From Helianthus annuus (lineage: Eukaryota; Streptophyta; Magnoliopsida; Asterales; Asteraceae), in NCBI RefSeq assembly GCF_002127325.2, contig NC_035441.2:46752663-46816662 (forward strand): 64,000 nucleotides of DNA, read 5' to 3'. Positions 12,728-24,104 of the stretch are shown in pieces. A program made the translations under genes and the position numbers. Under the pieces are notes generated by a model. It worked only from the letters and a program-made list of their open reading frames with translations, was not told where the DNA came from and made no database searches. Position 1 is the first letter of the stretch; the number at the start of each line of letters is the position of its first letter.

Positions 12728-13497
12728 TCATTTATCTTTTACATTGGCTTAGTCCCAAGTTACATCTCACTTTTCAGGTTTTGGAAGTCTAAACATATAA
12801 GGATCTTTAATCCTTATTAATTATCAAAGTCTTATCTATGTTGTCTTGATTGAAGGTTAGGATCCTTACGTGGATCCTCAGGTATGATCCTTGACTATTT
12901 TTGACTATACTCTTTATCCTAACCAACCCTTATACTTTGACAACCGAACCTATGATCCTTGAACTAAAACGCTTTAAGAATTTTCAATATAAGGATATTT
13001 GATCCAGGATCATATCCTAAGATTATTTAACACTTTGTCAACTCTTGTCATTTTAACAAATATAGCTATTGAGAAATAAGAGGATTATTGAAGGATAACA
13101 ACACAAGATAAGCCAGAAAAGTTAAGTTATTTTATTAAACAAAAGGATCTTTAAAAGATTGTCAAAATTGCCAACCCACATTTCTACCAGCAAAACGTGG
13201 CCCGTCCACATGGGTTGGCAAAGGGTGTCCATTGTCTATGCGGTCTTAGCATCTTTGCAGGAAAGTAAAAGCGGCAGGATCACAAAGGCTTCATCCCCCA
13301 AACAGAGGATCCCTCCACCTTTTGTAATCCTACCTATTGTCTAAAAGGATCCAGGATCCTTAACCCTAAGAAACTATTGTTTAAGTTACAAACCATAATT
13401 GTTCACAAACACCACTACCACAAAAAACCACTACCAATCCTAAAAAATTGGGCTCCGGCCTAGTCTCGAAATATCCATCATCGCCCAATCATGCAGC
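12728..13497 (+). other. Non-coding stretch between minisatellite and antisense gene (A)
   Basis: No convincing gene. It is dense in AGGATCC/GATCCT (for example 12860-12890, 12960-13010, 13300-13360). Includes GCAAAACGTGGCCCGTCCACATGG-type sequence near 13190 and a GGCTTCATCCCCCAAACAGAGG block near 13290, both conserved in C. It should hold the 3' ends of both the sense transcript and the convergent antisense transcript. Confidence 0.5.
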
Positions 13498-15114
13498 CTA
13501 CACCTTCGCTGCTTCATCACCACCAGCATCTCCACCTTGATCCTTCTCAGCTTCACCACCTTCCAGCATGGGGATCTCCTCAGCCTCATCCTCGTCCTCC
13601 AGGTCTGCCAGCCTTGCCTTCCAACCTTCAACGTCCCATGAGCTTTTGTCAAAAGAGGGATCCTGAGCCTCCTCAGCCATTTGAAGTTGGATCTTGTACA
13701 TAGCAATCGCCGCTGAGACCTTGGCATCTTGGGTGATCTCCTGCTTCTCACTATCCATATCAATCAACCTCTGAGCAGCCTCAGCCTTCATGACCCGGAG
13801 TTCCTTCTCAAGATCTCCTATCTTGAGATCCTTAAGCACACCCATTTGTTGAAGGTCAGCAATCTGGCTCTCCTGGTCCTCAACATTGCCAAGATAAGTT
13901 TCAATCTCAGCAAGTTTCTGCAACAAAAAAAAAAAAAGACAAACTCAGAATCAGGTGATCCTCAAGAAGGATACTAGAAACAGATAACCAACAGGGGCAG
14001 TGATCCTCACCTCGTTCACATAATCAAGAAATTGTTGACGAAGGAGAGGGAATCCTTGGAGTTCATCAGAAGCTTTCCTCTTCTTTCCCTTGCCCCGAAT
14101 GGACGCTTTAGGAGCTGAGACTGAAGGGCTGGCAGCGGGAGCTTTCTTCTTTGAGGAAGTGACGTTGGCAAGATCACTGATCCCAAACTTGGAGGCAGAT
14201 TTAACAGACCTGGCAGACTTTCCGGCACCTACACAATTCAAAAAACAAGATAAGTTCCCTTGTTAAATTAAATACTTTCACATAAAACTTATTTTCTATG
14301 AGGATACTTACTTGACATTGTGGCAGATGCAGAGGATATCTCTTGAGAATCTTGGATAATAACCTGGAAACTTCGAACTTCAGGATCAAGCTTCTTGAAA
14401 GCTAACACTCTCTCTTTGGCAGCAGGGGTCAAGTTTAAATGAGCAACGGAGATAGCTGCATAAAAAGACAAAAAAGAAAAGACATCAGTGATCCTCATCA
14501 TACGAGACAGGACTGATAGTGATCCTTCAAGGATCCTCTACCCTACCATGAGTGGCCCATTCCTCGGGCAGATCCTTCCCATCCGGGATGGAATCCCTCT
14601 TAACAAAGAAAAACCGACGTTTCCAGTTTTTATCATTCTTGGTAACTTTGAAGATAGGGTGATCCTCCCCAGATTTCCGTTTCAACAAGTACCGGTGAGA
14701 ACCAAAGGTGGTGAGATCATAGAGCTCAGCTAACTCTGACATCCCCAAATCAATCCCTTCTTGCTCGATGATCCTCTCAAAGGTATATAGAACCCTCCAG
14801 ATCATCGGCATAGCTTGGATAAATGAGATGCCGGTAAGAGAAAAGAAAGATTGGGTAAATGTCGGAAAAGGATATGAATACCCGATGAGGAAAGGAGTAG
14901 CAGGAAAGGCCACCCAAGTGTCCGAAACAAAATCACTCAAAGCAGTAGGATCAAAAGACTTAAAAACCACGTTCGCCGGAAAGCAATGGCGAAGCTTGTC
15001 TATTTGGATATCGGTAAAACAGCATCTCTCCATAGGAGAATCTTTGATAATCCCCTGGCTTTTCAAGGGACTATCCTTCTTAGAGCCTTTGTGCGGTGAA
15101 TTCCGAAGAAGCAT
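13498..15114 (-). CDS. Antisense four-exon gene of A (Transposase_28-like, 449 aa)
   Basis: Exons, in transcription order: 14547-15114, 14312-14455, 14011-14228, 13498-13917. Introns use GTAGGG..GCAG, GTAAGT..GTAG and GTGAGG..GCAG with phases 1, 1 and 0; joined length is an exact multiple of three. Exon 1 holds the conserved domain (FFSLTGISFIQAMPMIWRVL; KRRFFFVKRDSIPDG), matching what Pfam names Transposase_28, 'putative gypsy type transposon'. Exon 3 is basic with a likely nuclear signal, GKGKKRKASDE. Exon 4 looks like a coiled coil (LAEIETYLGNVEDQESQIADLQ) with an acidic Gly-rich tail. An upstream in-frame start at 15189 would add 25 hydrophobic residues; I prefer MLLRNSPHKG at 15114 because it follows that leader-like stretch, but both are possible. 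Function unknown. Confidence 0.8.
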
Positions 15115-15257
15115 ATTCGAGATGAAAACAGGGTAAAAGCAAGAAAGAACAGAGCAAAGAAGAAAAAGAAGAAGATGATACCTGATCAAGCCTTCGGTGA
15201 CGATTATAAAGGAAGATACTTCGAATTTAAATGCAAAATGATCCTAACCCTATCTCC

Positions 15258-15265
15258 TATTTATA
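15258..15265 (-). promoter_or_regulatory. TATA box for the antisense gene of A
   Basis: Minus strand TATAAATA followed by GGAGATAGGG, about 145 bp upstream of the preferred ATG and inside the region between the antisense gene and the 3' LTR. C has the same box at 36115-36122. It implies a dedicated internal promoter rather than LTR-driven antisense transcription. Confidence 0.65.
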
Positions 15266-15410
15266 ATGATGATTCGCAGGGATTGTCACATCAGTGACGT
15301 AAATATCATAACGGCTAGTCCATGTGCAACGGCTAGTAAATCGGAATCGTCCGTTAGAGATAAGCTCAAAACAAAATATAACTCATCTATTTACATTTAA
15401 CTCCTTATAT

Positions 15411-15422
15411 TTTGGGGGCAAT
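15411..15422 (+). other. Polypurine tract of A
   Basis: TTTGGGGGCAAT immediately before the 3' LTR start TGTTAGGG. Same in C at 36268-36279. Confidence 0.75.
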
Positions 15423-16141
15423 TGTTAGGGCTGGATTTTTACTATGAATGATCCTTATATGTGATCCTAACCAGTGATCCTTATTTCTTTGACAGGCAGT
15501 GATCCTCAGCCGGACCTCAGGATCAGGATCATGGGACGATATGGTGATCCTTACACTAACGGTCACTTCCACTCGTTACAAAATTGTTTTGCAGGAACAC
15601 CTAGCAGGATATGCCCTACACATCATGATCCAGGGACGCGTTTTCACAAATATGGCAAGAGCTAAATTGGAGATAGACGTTGTACCGGATATGGAAACTT
15701 AGCTTGATTAATGGGCAACAATTTAGGCTAGATTATCTTTATTTCTAAAGGGGTAATGAGCTGATTAGTGGTCTATCTACCTAAAATAAGTTACCTACAC
15801 ATGTATAAATACCCATCTTCCTCATTCGGAAGAACACACACAACATACGACACAACTCTCGAACACTTAGACACTCAGTGATCCTTGTACTCAGCTCATT
15901 ATCATCCGAAGTTGTAACTACATTTTTATTATATTGAAGTTGGTGATCGGTAGTTGCCATCACCCGAGGTTTTTTATGCCGGAGATCATACATTGATCAA
16001 GGGCTTTTTCCTCGTATAAATCATTGTGTCTTTGTATCTTTATCACAGAAGTGATCCTTTACTTTCATAGCTAACCAAGCATCATACCCCGTTTACATAA
16101 AGTTTGGTTACATTATCCTTGTGTGATTTTTGACCAAAACA
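15423..16141 (+). repeat. 3' LTR of A (719 bp)
   Basis: Same length and, by eye, same sequence as the 5' LTR. TATA box at 15804-15811. Right flank ATTGC at 16142-16146 repeats the left target site. Confidence 0.97.
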
Positions 16142-16146
16142 ATTGC

Positions 16147-16702
16147 CAACATGAAAACCTTTCCTCCTGTAGACTTTGGAATCTTTCCCACTATATCCAT
16201 ACCCCATTTCATAAACGGCCAAGGGGATACGATAGGATATAATGGTTCTGCAGGCTGATGTAGGATGTTTTCGTGTCTTTGACATGCATCGCATTTCCGA
16301 GCGTATTCTGTAGCATCCTTTCTGATAGTCGGCCAGTAGTATCCTGTTCTCAACACCTTCAAGAACAAAGATCTGCCCCCAGTATGGTTGCCACAGTCTC
16401 CTTCGTGTATATCCTAAAGTACCTCCTTGATTTCAGGATCTTCCAAGCACCTTAGGTACGGACCTACAAGGGATTTCTTATACAAAATATTATTTATAAT
16501 AGTGAAATGAGATACCTTCATCCTAAAAGCCTTAGGATTTGCATCCTTTGGGATATCTCCTTCTTGAAGATACTTCACAGTTGGAGTCAACCAGGATTCA
16601 GGATCCTTCTCAGGATATCCATCACTAGGATCCTGGATACATGCTACCTCTTTATCCTGAGATTTGAAATGTTCCATTGCAGGATACAAGATGTGCACTA
16701 TT
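16147..16702 (-). pseudogene. pol: Integrase N-terminal part of F
   Basis: Runs from the region after archaeal RNase H (DKEVACIQDPSDGYPEKDPESW) through the integrase zinc-binding segment (HEGDCGNHTGG to CDACQRH) to [21 protein letters not shown], where A interrupts. A stop, TAG, replaces the CAG seen in D, between KEVL and DIHEGD near 16415. The frame otherwise stays recognisable. The 16698-16702 bases CTATT are the TSD of G. Confidence 0.85.
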
Positions 16703-18084
16703 TGTCACATCCCCAAAATCGACACGCGGAGTATCACCGCATGGAGGCGTGACATGACCAGGATCAAGCCACCAATCATACTGAACAACGTATGTAGTAA
16801 ATAAAATTCAACCAAACAATATGAAAGGTGTTCAAAACCAAAGCATAGTTAAGTGTTTAGCGGAAGCATAAATGTAAAACCCAATGTAATTATTAAGTAC
16901 GAAATAAAATAATGTTTTTAACATGGCATACACTGCCATGTCCCATAACGACCGCGCCTCCCTATGCAAGCTCCATGAGTACCTAACGACCTGCAAGGCA
17001 TATAGCAACGAATCAACAACAAAGTTGAGCGAGTTCACAGTTGGTTGTTTAGTTATAGTATTCGTTTCGTAAATCGTATGTTTGTTTAGTAAACAATGTA
17101 TCGTATTTATTTGTATCGCGGCCTTCCAGGCATGTTTGCGAAGATTTGTGGGGGTTTCCCATGTATTCTAGACTAGTTTTATTTGTATCGCGGCCCTCCA
17201 GGCATGTTTGCGAAGTTTTGTATTCGTATCGCGGCCATTCCAGGCATGTGTGCGAAGATTAGTATTCGTATCGCGACCATTCCAGGCATGTATGCGAAGA
17301 TTAGTATTCGTATCGCGGCCATTCCAGGCATGTTTGCGAAGATAAGTATTCGTATCGCGGCCATTCCAGGCATGTTTGCGAAGATTAGTGGGGGATTCCC
17401 ATGTGTTACTAGTCTAGCTGTATCTATAAGTGACCTTCTCCTAACGAGGTCAGTGGTACGTATTCCATTAACGATGAAAGTACAAGTAATCATTTAACCC
17501 CATTCCCAACCCTGGGAATCCCATACCTTGGTAAGAGTGTGAACTCACCTTGGTTTGCTCGGTATGCTAAAGAAACACACGCTCACAAATAATCAGTCAC
17601 TACCACGATCTCGATAAAGTGGGATGATGCCTCGAGGGGATGTCTACTGTCGTCGCACACAAATGGTGAGTAGGGTTTTTGTTATGTTGTGTGTTGTTGT
17701 GTTATAATTTGTGAGATATATTCCTGATACGTATGTTCGGTTATAGGACCAAACAACACAAGTGGCCCAAGTTAATAATACACACTCACAACACAAATGG
17801 GCCGATCATATATATGCTAGTTCATACATGAGTGGCCAATTCATGTGGGCCGAAGATAAGCCAAACAATCTATATACAAACACACTTATGATGCACACCA
17901 AAATATAATTATAATCACAACACTTTTGCAAACAAGTACTAGGTTAAGTCGAGTAGGAACCTTGAAAACTCGAGTTGTCACATTATCCCCAACTTGAAAG
18001 AAATTTCATCCCGAAATTTAGCACGTGATTACTGAGGAAGCTAGTTGTGTTGTGTAGTTTACTGGTTTTTCCTGGGGTGTCACA
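16703..18084 (-). repeat. 3' LTR of G (1,382 bp)
   Basis: Plus strand starts TGTCACATCCCC and ends GGGGTGTCACA. Contains the 42-bp tandem array at about 17110-17395. No gene inside: the long open frames on both strands over the array are an effect of the 42-bp period. Confidence 0.93.
17110..17395. repeat. 42-bp minisatellite in the left LTR of G
   Basis: Five to six units with core TATCGCGGCCATTCCAGGCA followed by TGTTTGCGAAGATTAGTATTCG. The unit length is a multiple of three and free of stops in one frame on each strand, giving mirror open frames. The right LTR has one more unit. Confidence 0.9.
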
Positions 18085-19417
18085 TCATCCCCCCGTTGAT
18101 TGGGAATTTCGTCCCAAAATTCTGTAGTAGCTTCAGCCTCAGTAGTGGTTGCATTGTTTCCGAACAACTGGGGATATTTGAGTTTCATTTGATCTTCTCG
18201 TTCCCAGGTAAACTCTGGGCCACGACGGGAGTTCCAACGAACTCGAACAAGAGGTATTCTAGTGTGCTTGAGGACCTTAACGTCTCGGTCCGTGATTTCA
18301 ACTGGTTCCTCGACGAATCGCAACTGATCGTCGATGGTGAGCTCCTTCAAAGGAACTATGAGGGTCTCATCTGACAGACACTTCTTCAGATTTGACACGT
18401 GGAAAACGTTGTGAACTGCACTGAGTTCCGCTGGTAGGTTTAGTTTGTAGGCCACTTTGCCTATCTTCTCAATGATTTCAAACAGTCCGACGTAACGTGG
18501 ATTGAGTTTGCCCCGTTTGCCAAAACGAACCGCACCCTTCCAGGGTGAGACTTTGAGTAGAACCCGATCCCCGATCTGGAATTCTAGAGGTTTCCTACGC
18601 TCATTAGAATAGGCTTTCTGACGGTCGTGAGCTGCCGCCATGCGTTGTCGTATCTGAGCAATCCTTTCTGTTGTGTCCACTATAAGTTCTGGACCCGTGA
18701 TCTAACTGTCACCCACCTCTGCCCAACAAAGAGGTGATCGGCATTTACGCCCGTACAATGCCTCGAATGGAGTGGCTTGAATGCTGGTGTGGTAACTGTT
18801 ATTGTACGAAAACTCCACCAATGGGAGATGTTTTCCCAGCCGTTGCTGAAATCGATTACACATGCCCGAAGCATGTCTTCTAAAGTTTGAATAGTGCGCT
18901 CAGACTGTCCATCCGTCTGAGGGTGATAAGCTGTGCTCATGTCTAATCGTGAGCCAAAAGATTTATGCATCGCTTGCCACAATTCTGAAGTAAAACGTGC
19001 ATCACGATCGGAAATAATAGAGGTTGGCACCCTGTGCCTCGAAACCACTTCCTTAAGATAGACGTCTGCTAGAGTGGAGAACTTATCCATTTCCTTGATA
19101 GCCAAGAAGTGTGCAGACTTCGTGAGTCGATCCATGATCACCCAAATAGTATCATTCCCATGTTGAGATCTTGGCAGGCCAGTAACATGATCCATGGAAA
19201 TTTGCTCCCATTTCCATTGTGGTATCTCTGGTTGTTGGAGTAGGCCCGATGGTTTCTGATATTCGGTCTTGACTCTTACAAAAGTCAAACATTTGCTAGC
19301 GTAAGTTGCTATGTGAGCTTTCATGCTAGGCCACCAATATGTAGTTCTAAGATCGTGGTACATCTTATCCGAACCCGGAGGTATTGAGTAGCGAGACTTA
19401 TGTGCTTCATCCATCAC
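18018..19417 (-). pseudogene. pol: Integrase and chromodomain of G
   Basis: Two open pieces, 18680-19417 and 18018-18680. The zinc-binding segment ends KCLTF where CLTC is expected, so one zinc ligand is lost. Core: WEQISMDHVTGLP, IISDRDARFTS and [13 protein letters not shown] show the DDE residues. A frameshift follows NGWENISHW. The second piece has the GPY-like [29 protein letters not shown] and a chromodomain ([32 protein letters not shown]). Chromodomains of this class direct integration to particular chromatin. The tail enters the LTR. Confidence 0.88.
18085..18101 (-). other. Polypurine tract of G
   Basis: Minus strand CAACGGGGGGATGATG directly before the LTR start TGTGACACC. The pol frame runs across it into the LTR, as is common in chromoviruses. 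Confidence 0.75.
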
Positions 19418-19486
19418 CAGCTCGCGTAAGTTTCCATAGTGTGGGACCCAAATGCGTCCTGTTACGTAATAGGCACCGTCTTCCTT

Positions 19487-21225
19487 TTATTCTAACCGTT
19501 GCCTTGAGCCGCGCAGGGCTTCAGCCCTGACATTTCCTGGTTTCAATGCTTCTACCTGAGCATCTCGTATCTTTGCAGGAAGACTAGATTGGATAGTGAG
19601 TTGTAGTGCTCGCACACGCCTCAGTGTGGTATCCTTTCGACTGAGGGCGTCGGCCACCACATTGGCTTTGCCCGGATGGTACTTATAGCACATTCGTAAT
19701 CGTTTAAAAGCTCGACCCATCAACGCTGACGCATGTTCAACTCTTTCTGCTTGAAGATATGCTCGAGACTCCTGTGATCGGTGTAGATGGTGCACATGGT
19801 ACCATACAGGTAATGTCGCCATATCTTGAGCGCAAAAACAACAGCTCCCAGCTCTAAATCGTGTGTAGTGTAATTCCGTTCGTGAATCTTAAGTTGGCGC
19901 GAAGCATAAGCAATGACTTTATCCCGTTGCATCAACACACACCCAAGACCCTGAATAGATGCGTCGCAGTAGACCATAAAGTCATCTGTGCCCTCTGGCA
20001 ATGAGAGAATAGGTGTGCTACAAAGTCTATCCTTTAAGGGCTGAAATGCTGATTCCTGTGCATTTCCCCAACGATAGATAACGCCTTTCTTAGTTAGTGA
20101 GGTGAGGGGTTGTGCAATCCTTGAGAAGTGTTTGATGAACCTTCTGTAGTAGCCCGCCAAACCCAAAAATTGGCGGATCTCTGTTGGTGTACGCGGTGCA
20201 GGCCAGTTCTTAATCGAGTCAACTTTCGATGGATCAACATGAATCCCATCCTTGTTTACCACGTGGCCTAGAAAGTGGACTTCACGAAGCCATAAGTCGC
20301 AGTTTGAAAACTTGGCGTACAGCTGTTCTGCTCGAAGGAGTTCCAAAATAAGTCGTAAATGCTGCTCATGTTCCTCCTGACCCTTAGAATAGATCAGGAT
20401 GTCGTCGATAAATACAATCACAAATTTATCCAAGTAAGGCTTGCACACTCTGTTCGTAAGATCCATGAAGACTGCAGGCGCGTTTGTTAACCCAAATGGC
20501 ATGACCAAAAACTCATAATGGCCGTAGCGTGTTCTGAATGCTGTTTTGGAGACGTCCTCGTCCCGGACTCTCAGTTGATGGTAGCCTGACCTCAGATCAA
20601 TCTTTGAATAGTAGCTCGACCCTTGCAGCTGGTCGAACAAGTCGTCAGTGCGTGGAAGAGGACAGCGATTCTTCACGGTCACCTTGTTCAGTTCGTGGTA
20701 ATCGATGCACATTCTGAAGGTACCGTCTTTCTTCTTTACGAATAACACGGGAGCTCCCCAAGGCGAAGAGCTAGGACGAATGAAACCCTTTTCCAAGAGT
20801 TCTTGCAATTTCTTAGACAGTTCTTCCAGTTCGGTTGGAGCTAAGCGATAAGGTGCTCGAGCTATGGGTGCTGCTCTAGGAGCTAGCTCGATCTGAAACT
20901 CGACCTGGCGATGAGGCGGTAGCCCAGGTAAATCTTCAGGAAACACTTGAGGAAAGTCGCGTACAACTGGGATATCCTCTATCTTCTTCTCTTTCGATGA
21001 TGCGTCAGTAACAAGCGCTAAAATAGCAGTGTGGCCTTTTCGTAAACACTTCTGGGCCTTAAGGAAGGAGATGATGCCCACTACAGCACCACTCTTGTTG
21101 CCTTGAATTTCAAGAGGTTCTCTGCCAGAACGGGGAATACGAACAATCTTCTCTTTGCATAGGATCTCTGCTTGTTGTTGGGATAACCAATCCATCCCAA
21201 TGACAATGTCGAAACCATCACAACG
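19487..21225 (-). pseudogene. pol: Reverse transcriptase and RNase H of G
   Basis: Opens with the last residues of the protease region (a [10 protein letters not shown] frame), then RT with [31 protein letters not shown] and active site [10 protein letters not shown]. RNase H follows: [16 protein letters not shown], then [11 protein letters not shown] frameshift near 19720-19822 moves the end of RNase H (YHPGKANVVADALSR) to another frame. RT itself is open for about 490 codons. Confidence 0.9.
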
Positions 21226-22374
21226 TTGGGGTCATTCCTAGCATCACCCTGACCAATCATGAACACTCGACTCCTGGCACCATTGCCGTCGTTATTACCC
21301 CCGTCGTTGCCTCCATTATTGTTCCCATTTCCTTGGTTGTGGTTCTGATTCGTAGGTCGTGAGCTTCTGCAATCCTTGGCTTCATGCCCCATCTTGAGAC
21401 ACCTCTGACAACGACCCTTATTGCACTGACCACTGTGGTGTCTGTTGCATCTATTGCACTTTGGGTGATTTCCTCGATATCCACCCTGTCCTTGACTACT
21501 AGAAGATTGCTGACCAGGACTCTGGTAGTCATCAATCTTTTGTTGCTGTGCCTGGGACTGAACCGAAGTCGAACCCTTGCTAGAGGTTCCATCCCACTTT
21601 CGTTTGTGGGACCAATACGTTTAGGCAGCTTGTTCTGTTCCACTGCCTGGTCTGTGAGACGATGAGCAAGACGAGTAACATCCTGGATAGTAGCAAGGTT
21701 AGCAGCAGTCACATGGCTTTGAATCTCTGGTACTAAGTCTTTGAGGTACAGCTCAATGCGCTTGATGGAAGGATCCACCATAGTTTGACCCAATACTGCC
21801 AGTTAGTTGGATCGTTTCGTGTACGCTTCTATCTCTTACCCCGTCATCTTTAGGTTAAAGAATTCCACTTCCAGCTTGTGGATGTCATTATGACTACAGT
21901 ATTCACGTTTGATCAGTTCCTTGAAATCATTCCATGGGGTGGCATTAGCAGCCGCCAGCCCCAGCATCTGAACCTGTGCGTTCCACCAAGTTAGCGTAGT
22001 GCCTTCGAGAGTACCAATGGCATATTTCACCCAACGAGCCTCAGGGCATTCACACATTTCGAAGACTGACTCGAGCTTCTCGAACCAGTGGAGGAGTCCA
22101 ACGGCCCTTTCAGTGCCACTGAAAGTAGTAGGACGACAGTCCATAAAAGTCTTGAACGTGCACACAGGTGGCTGAGCGTGTTGACCTGTCGTGTGTGTAA
22201 GAGTAAACATACTTAAGCATGAGTGTTGGTTTACGAGAGTAGGATCTAAAGATCCTAGAGTAAGTGGTGATGGCAGGCTATACCTCCTGCCTGGGCAGCT
22301 GCGAGTGCTGCCGTAACTTGTTCGTTGATAAGAGCCGTCAGCTGGGCTGGAGTTAGGTTCACACGTCCACTCAT
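21226..22374 (-). pseudogene. gag: Gag of G with two CCHC knuckles; protease lost
   Basis: ATG 22372-22374 (MSGRVNLTPAQLTALINEQV). A frameshift in the Ala-rich stretch leads to a frame with TFSGTERAVGLLHWFEKLESVFEMCECP and TLTWWNAQV. A stop after LKMTG (near 21836) and a further frame change precede two knuckles, the second CQRCLKMGHEAKDC. After DARNDPNVV the sequence jumps, out of frame, to [11 protein letters not shown]: the catalytic aspartic protease that should lie between is gone. Confidence 0.87.
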
Positions 22375-22667
22375 GATCTTCACATCGAAGGAAATATGAG
22401 TGAGAAAGGTTCGCGAAGGTGCGATGACAGAAGAGAGTAAGCACACAAGTGTTTCAATCAACAGTTGTTACGTTTATCTAAGCATACTGTGAGCAATGTA
22501 ATACGTATCTAGCAAGTAGGTAATGTAAACACGAATAGTATCACCTATAGTGTCGAGTCTTGCACGTGGGGCGAAGCGTCATTGTGGATCGTTGAGCACT
22601 GTTCAGGTTATAGTCTGGTTTTAACAATACTTTTTCCCTTATTAAAACCAAGTTCACTATAACCAAT

Positions 22668-22680
22668 GGCTCTGATACCA
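22668..22680 (-). other. Primer binding site of G (tRNA-Met)
   Basis: Minus strand TGGTATCAGAGCC, the usual initiator-methionine tRNA site of chromoviruses, three bases after the 5' LTR. Confidence 0.9.
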
Positions 22681-22683
22681 ATC

Positions 22684-24099
22684 TGTCACACCTCCAAAAT
22701 CGACACGCGGAGTATCACCGCATGGAGGCGTGACATGACCAGGATCAAGCCACCAATCATATTGAACAACGTATGTAGTAAATAAAATTCAACCAAACAA
22801 TATGAAAGGTGTTCAAAACCAAAGCATAGTTAAGTGTTTAGCGGAAGCATAAATGTAAAACCCAATGTAATAATTAAGTACGAAATGAAATAATGTATTT
22901 AACATGGCATACACTGCCATGTCCCAAAACGACCGCGCCTCCCTGTGCAAGCTCCATGAGTACCTAATGACCTGCAAGGCATGTAGCAACGAATCAACAA
23001 CAAAGTTGAGTGAGTTCACAGTTGGTTGTTTAGTTATAGTATTCGTTTCGTAAACCGTATGTTTGTTTAGTAAACTATGTATCGTATTTATTTGTATCGC
23101 GGCCTTGCAGGCATGTTTGCGAAGATTTATGGGGGTTTCCCATGTATTCTAGACTAGTTGTATTTGTATCGCGGCCCTCCAGGCATGTTTGCGAAGTTTT
23201 GTATTCGTATCGCGGCCATTCCAGGCATGTGTGCGAAGATTAGTCTTCGTATCGCGGCCATTCCAGGCATGTGTGCGAAGATTAGTATTCGTATCGCGGC
23301 CATTCCAGGCATGTTTGCGAAGATAAGTATTCGTATCGCGGCCATTCCAGGCATGTTTGTGAAGATAAGTATTCGTATCGCGGCCATTCCAGGCCTGTTT
23401 GTGAAGATTAGTGGGGGATTCCCATGTGTTACTAGTCTAGCTGTATCTATAAGTGACCTTCTCCTAACGAGGTCAGCGGTACGTATTCCAGTAACGATGA
23501 AAGTACAAGTAATCATTTAACCCCATTCCCAACCCTGGGAATCCCATGCCTTGGTAAGAGTGTGAACTCACCTTGGTTTGCTCGGTATGCTAAAGAAATA
23601 CACGCTCACAAATAATCAGTCACTACCACGATCTCGATAAAGTGGGATGATGCCTCGAGGGGATGTCTACCGCCGTCGCACACACAAGTGGTGAGTAGGG
23701 TTTTTGTTATGTTGTGTTATAATTTGTGAGATATATTCCTGATACGTATGTTCGGTTATAGGACCAAACAACACAAGTGGCCCAAGTTAATAATACACAC
23801 TCACAACACAAATGGGCCAATCATATATATGCTAGTTGGTACATGAGTATCCAATTCATGTGGGCCGAAGATAAGCCAAACAATCTATATACAAACACAC
23901 TTATGATGCACACCAAAATATAATTATAATCACAACACTTTTGCAAACAAGTACTAGGTTAAGTCGAGTAGGAACCTTGAAAACTCGAGTTGTCACATTA
24001 TCCCCAACTTGAAAGAAATTTTATCCCGAAATTTAGCACGTGATTACTGAGGAAGCTAGTTGTGTTGTGTAGTTTACTGGTTTTTCCTGGGGTGTCACA
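22684..24099 (-). repeat. 5' LTR of G (1,416 bp)
   Basis: Plus strand starts TGTCACACCTCC and ends GGGGTGTCACA. Its 42-bp array (about 23090-23415) has one more unit than the left LTR. Substitutions and indels between the two LTRs make G clearly older than A or C. Confidence 0.93.
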
Positions 24100-24104
24100 C
24101 TATT

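Larger units (their letters stand above)
16703..24099 (-). mobile_element. Element G: Tekay-type chromovirus, protease-deleted
   Basis: 7,397 bp, minus orientation, TSD CTATT at 16698-16702 and 24100-24104. LTRs of 1,382 bp (left, 3') and 1,416 bp (right, 5') differ mainly by one 42-bp tandem unit and small indels. PBS matches initiator tRNA-Met. Order from the right: LTR, PBS, gag with two CCHC knuckles, RT/RNase H, integrase with chromodomain, PPT, LTR. The aspartic protease is missing, and several frameshifts break the polyprotein. The chromodomain and LTR start TGTGACACC are typical of Tekay elements. Confidence 0.93.

Noticed and set aside
17110..17395. Regular direct repeats as a CRISPR array
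   Set aside because: Units are contiguous without unique spacers, and the context is a plant LTR.
17179..17497. Long open frames on both strands over the G LTR repeats as genes
   Set aside because: They follow from a 42-bp stop-free unit repeated five to six times, and appear in the other LTR as well with one unit more. No domain is present.
22668..22680. tRNA gene at the primer site
   Set aside because: Only the 3' terminal complement is present; no cloverleaf surrounds it. The same applies to the lysine- and aspartate-type sites.
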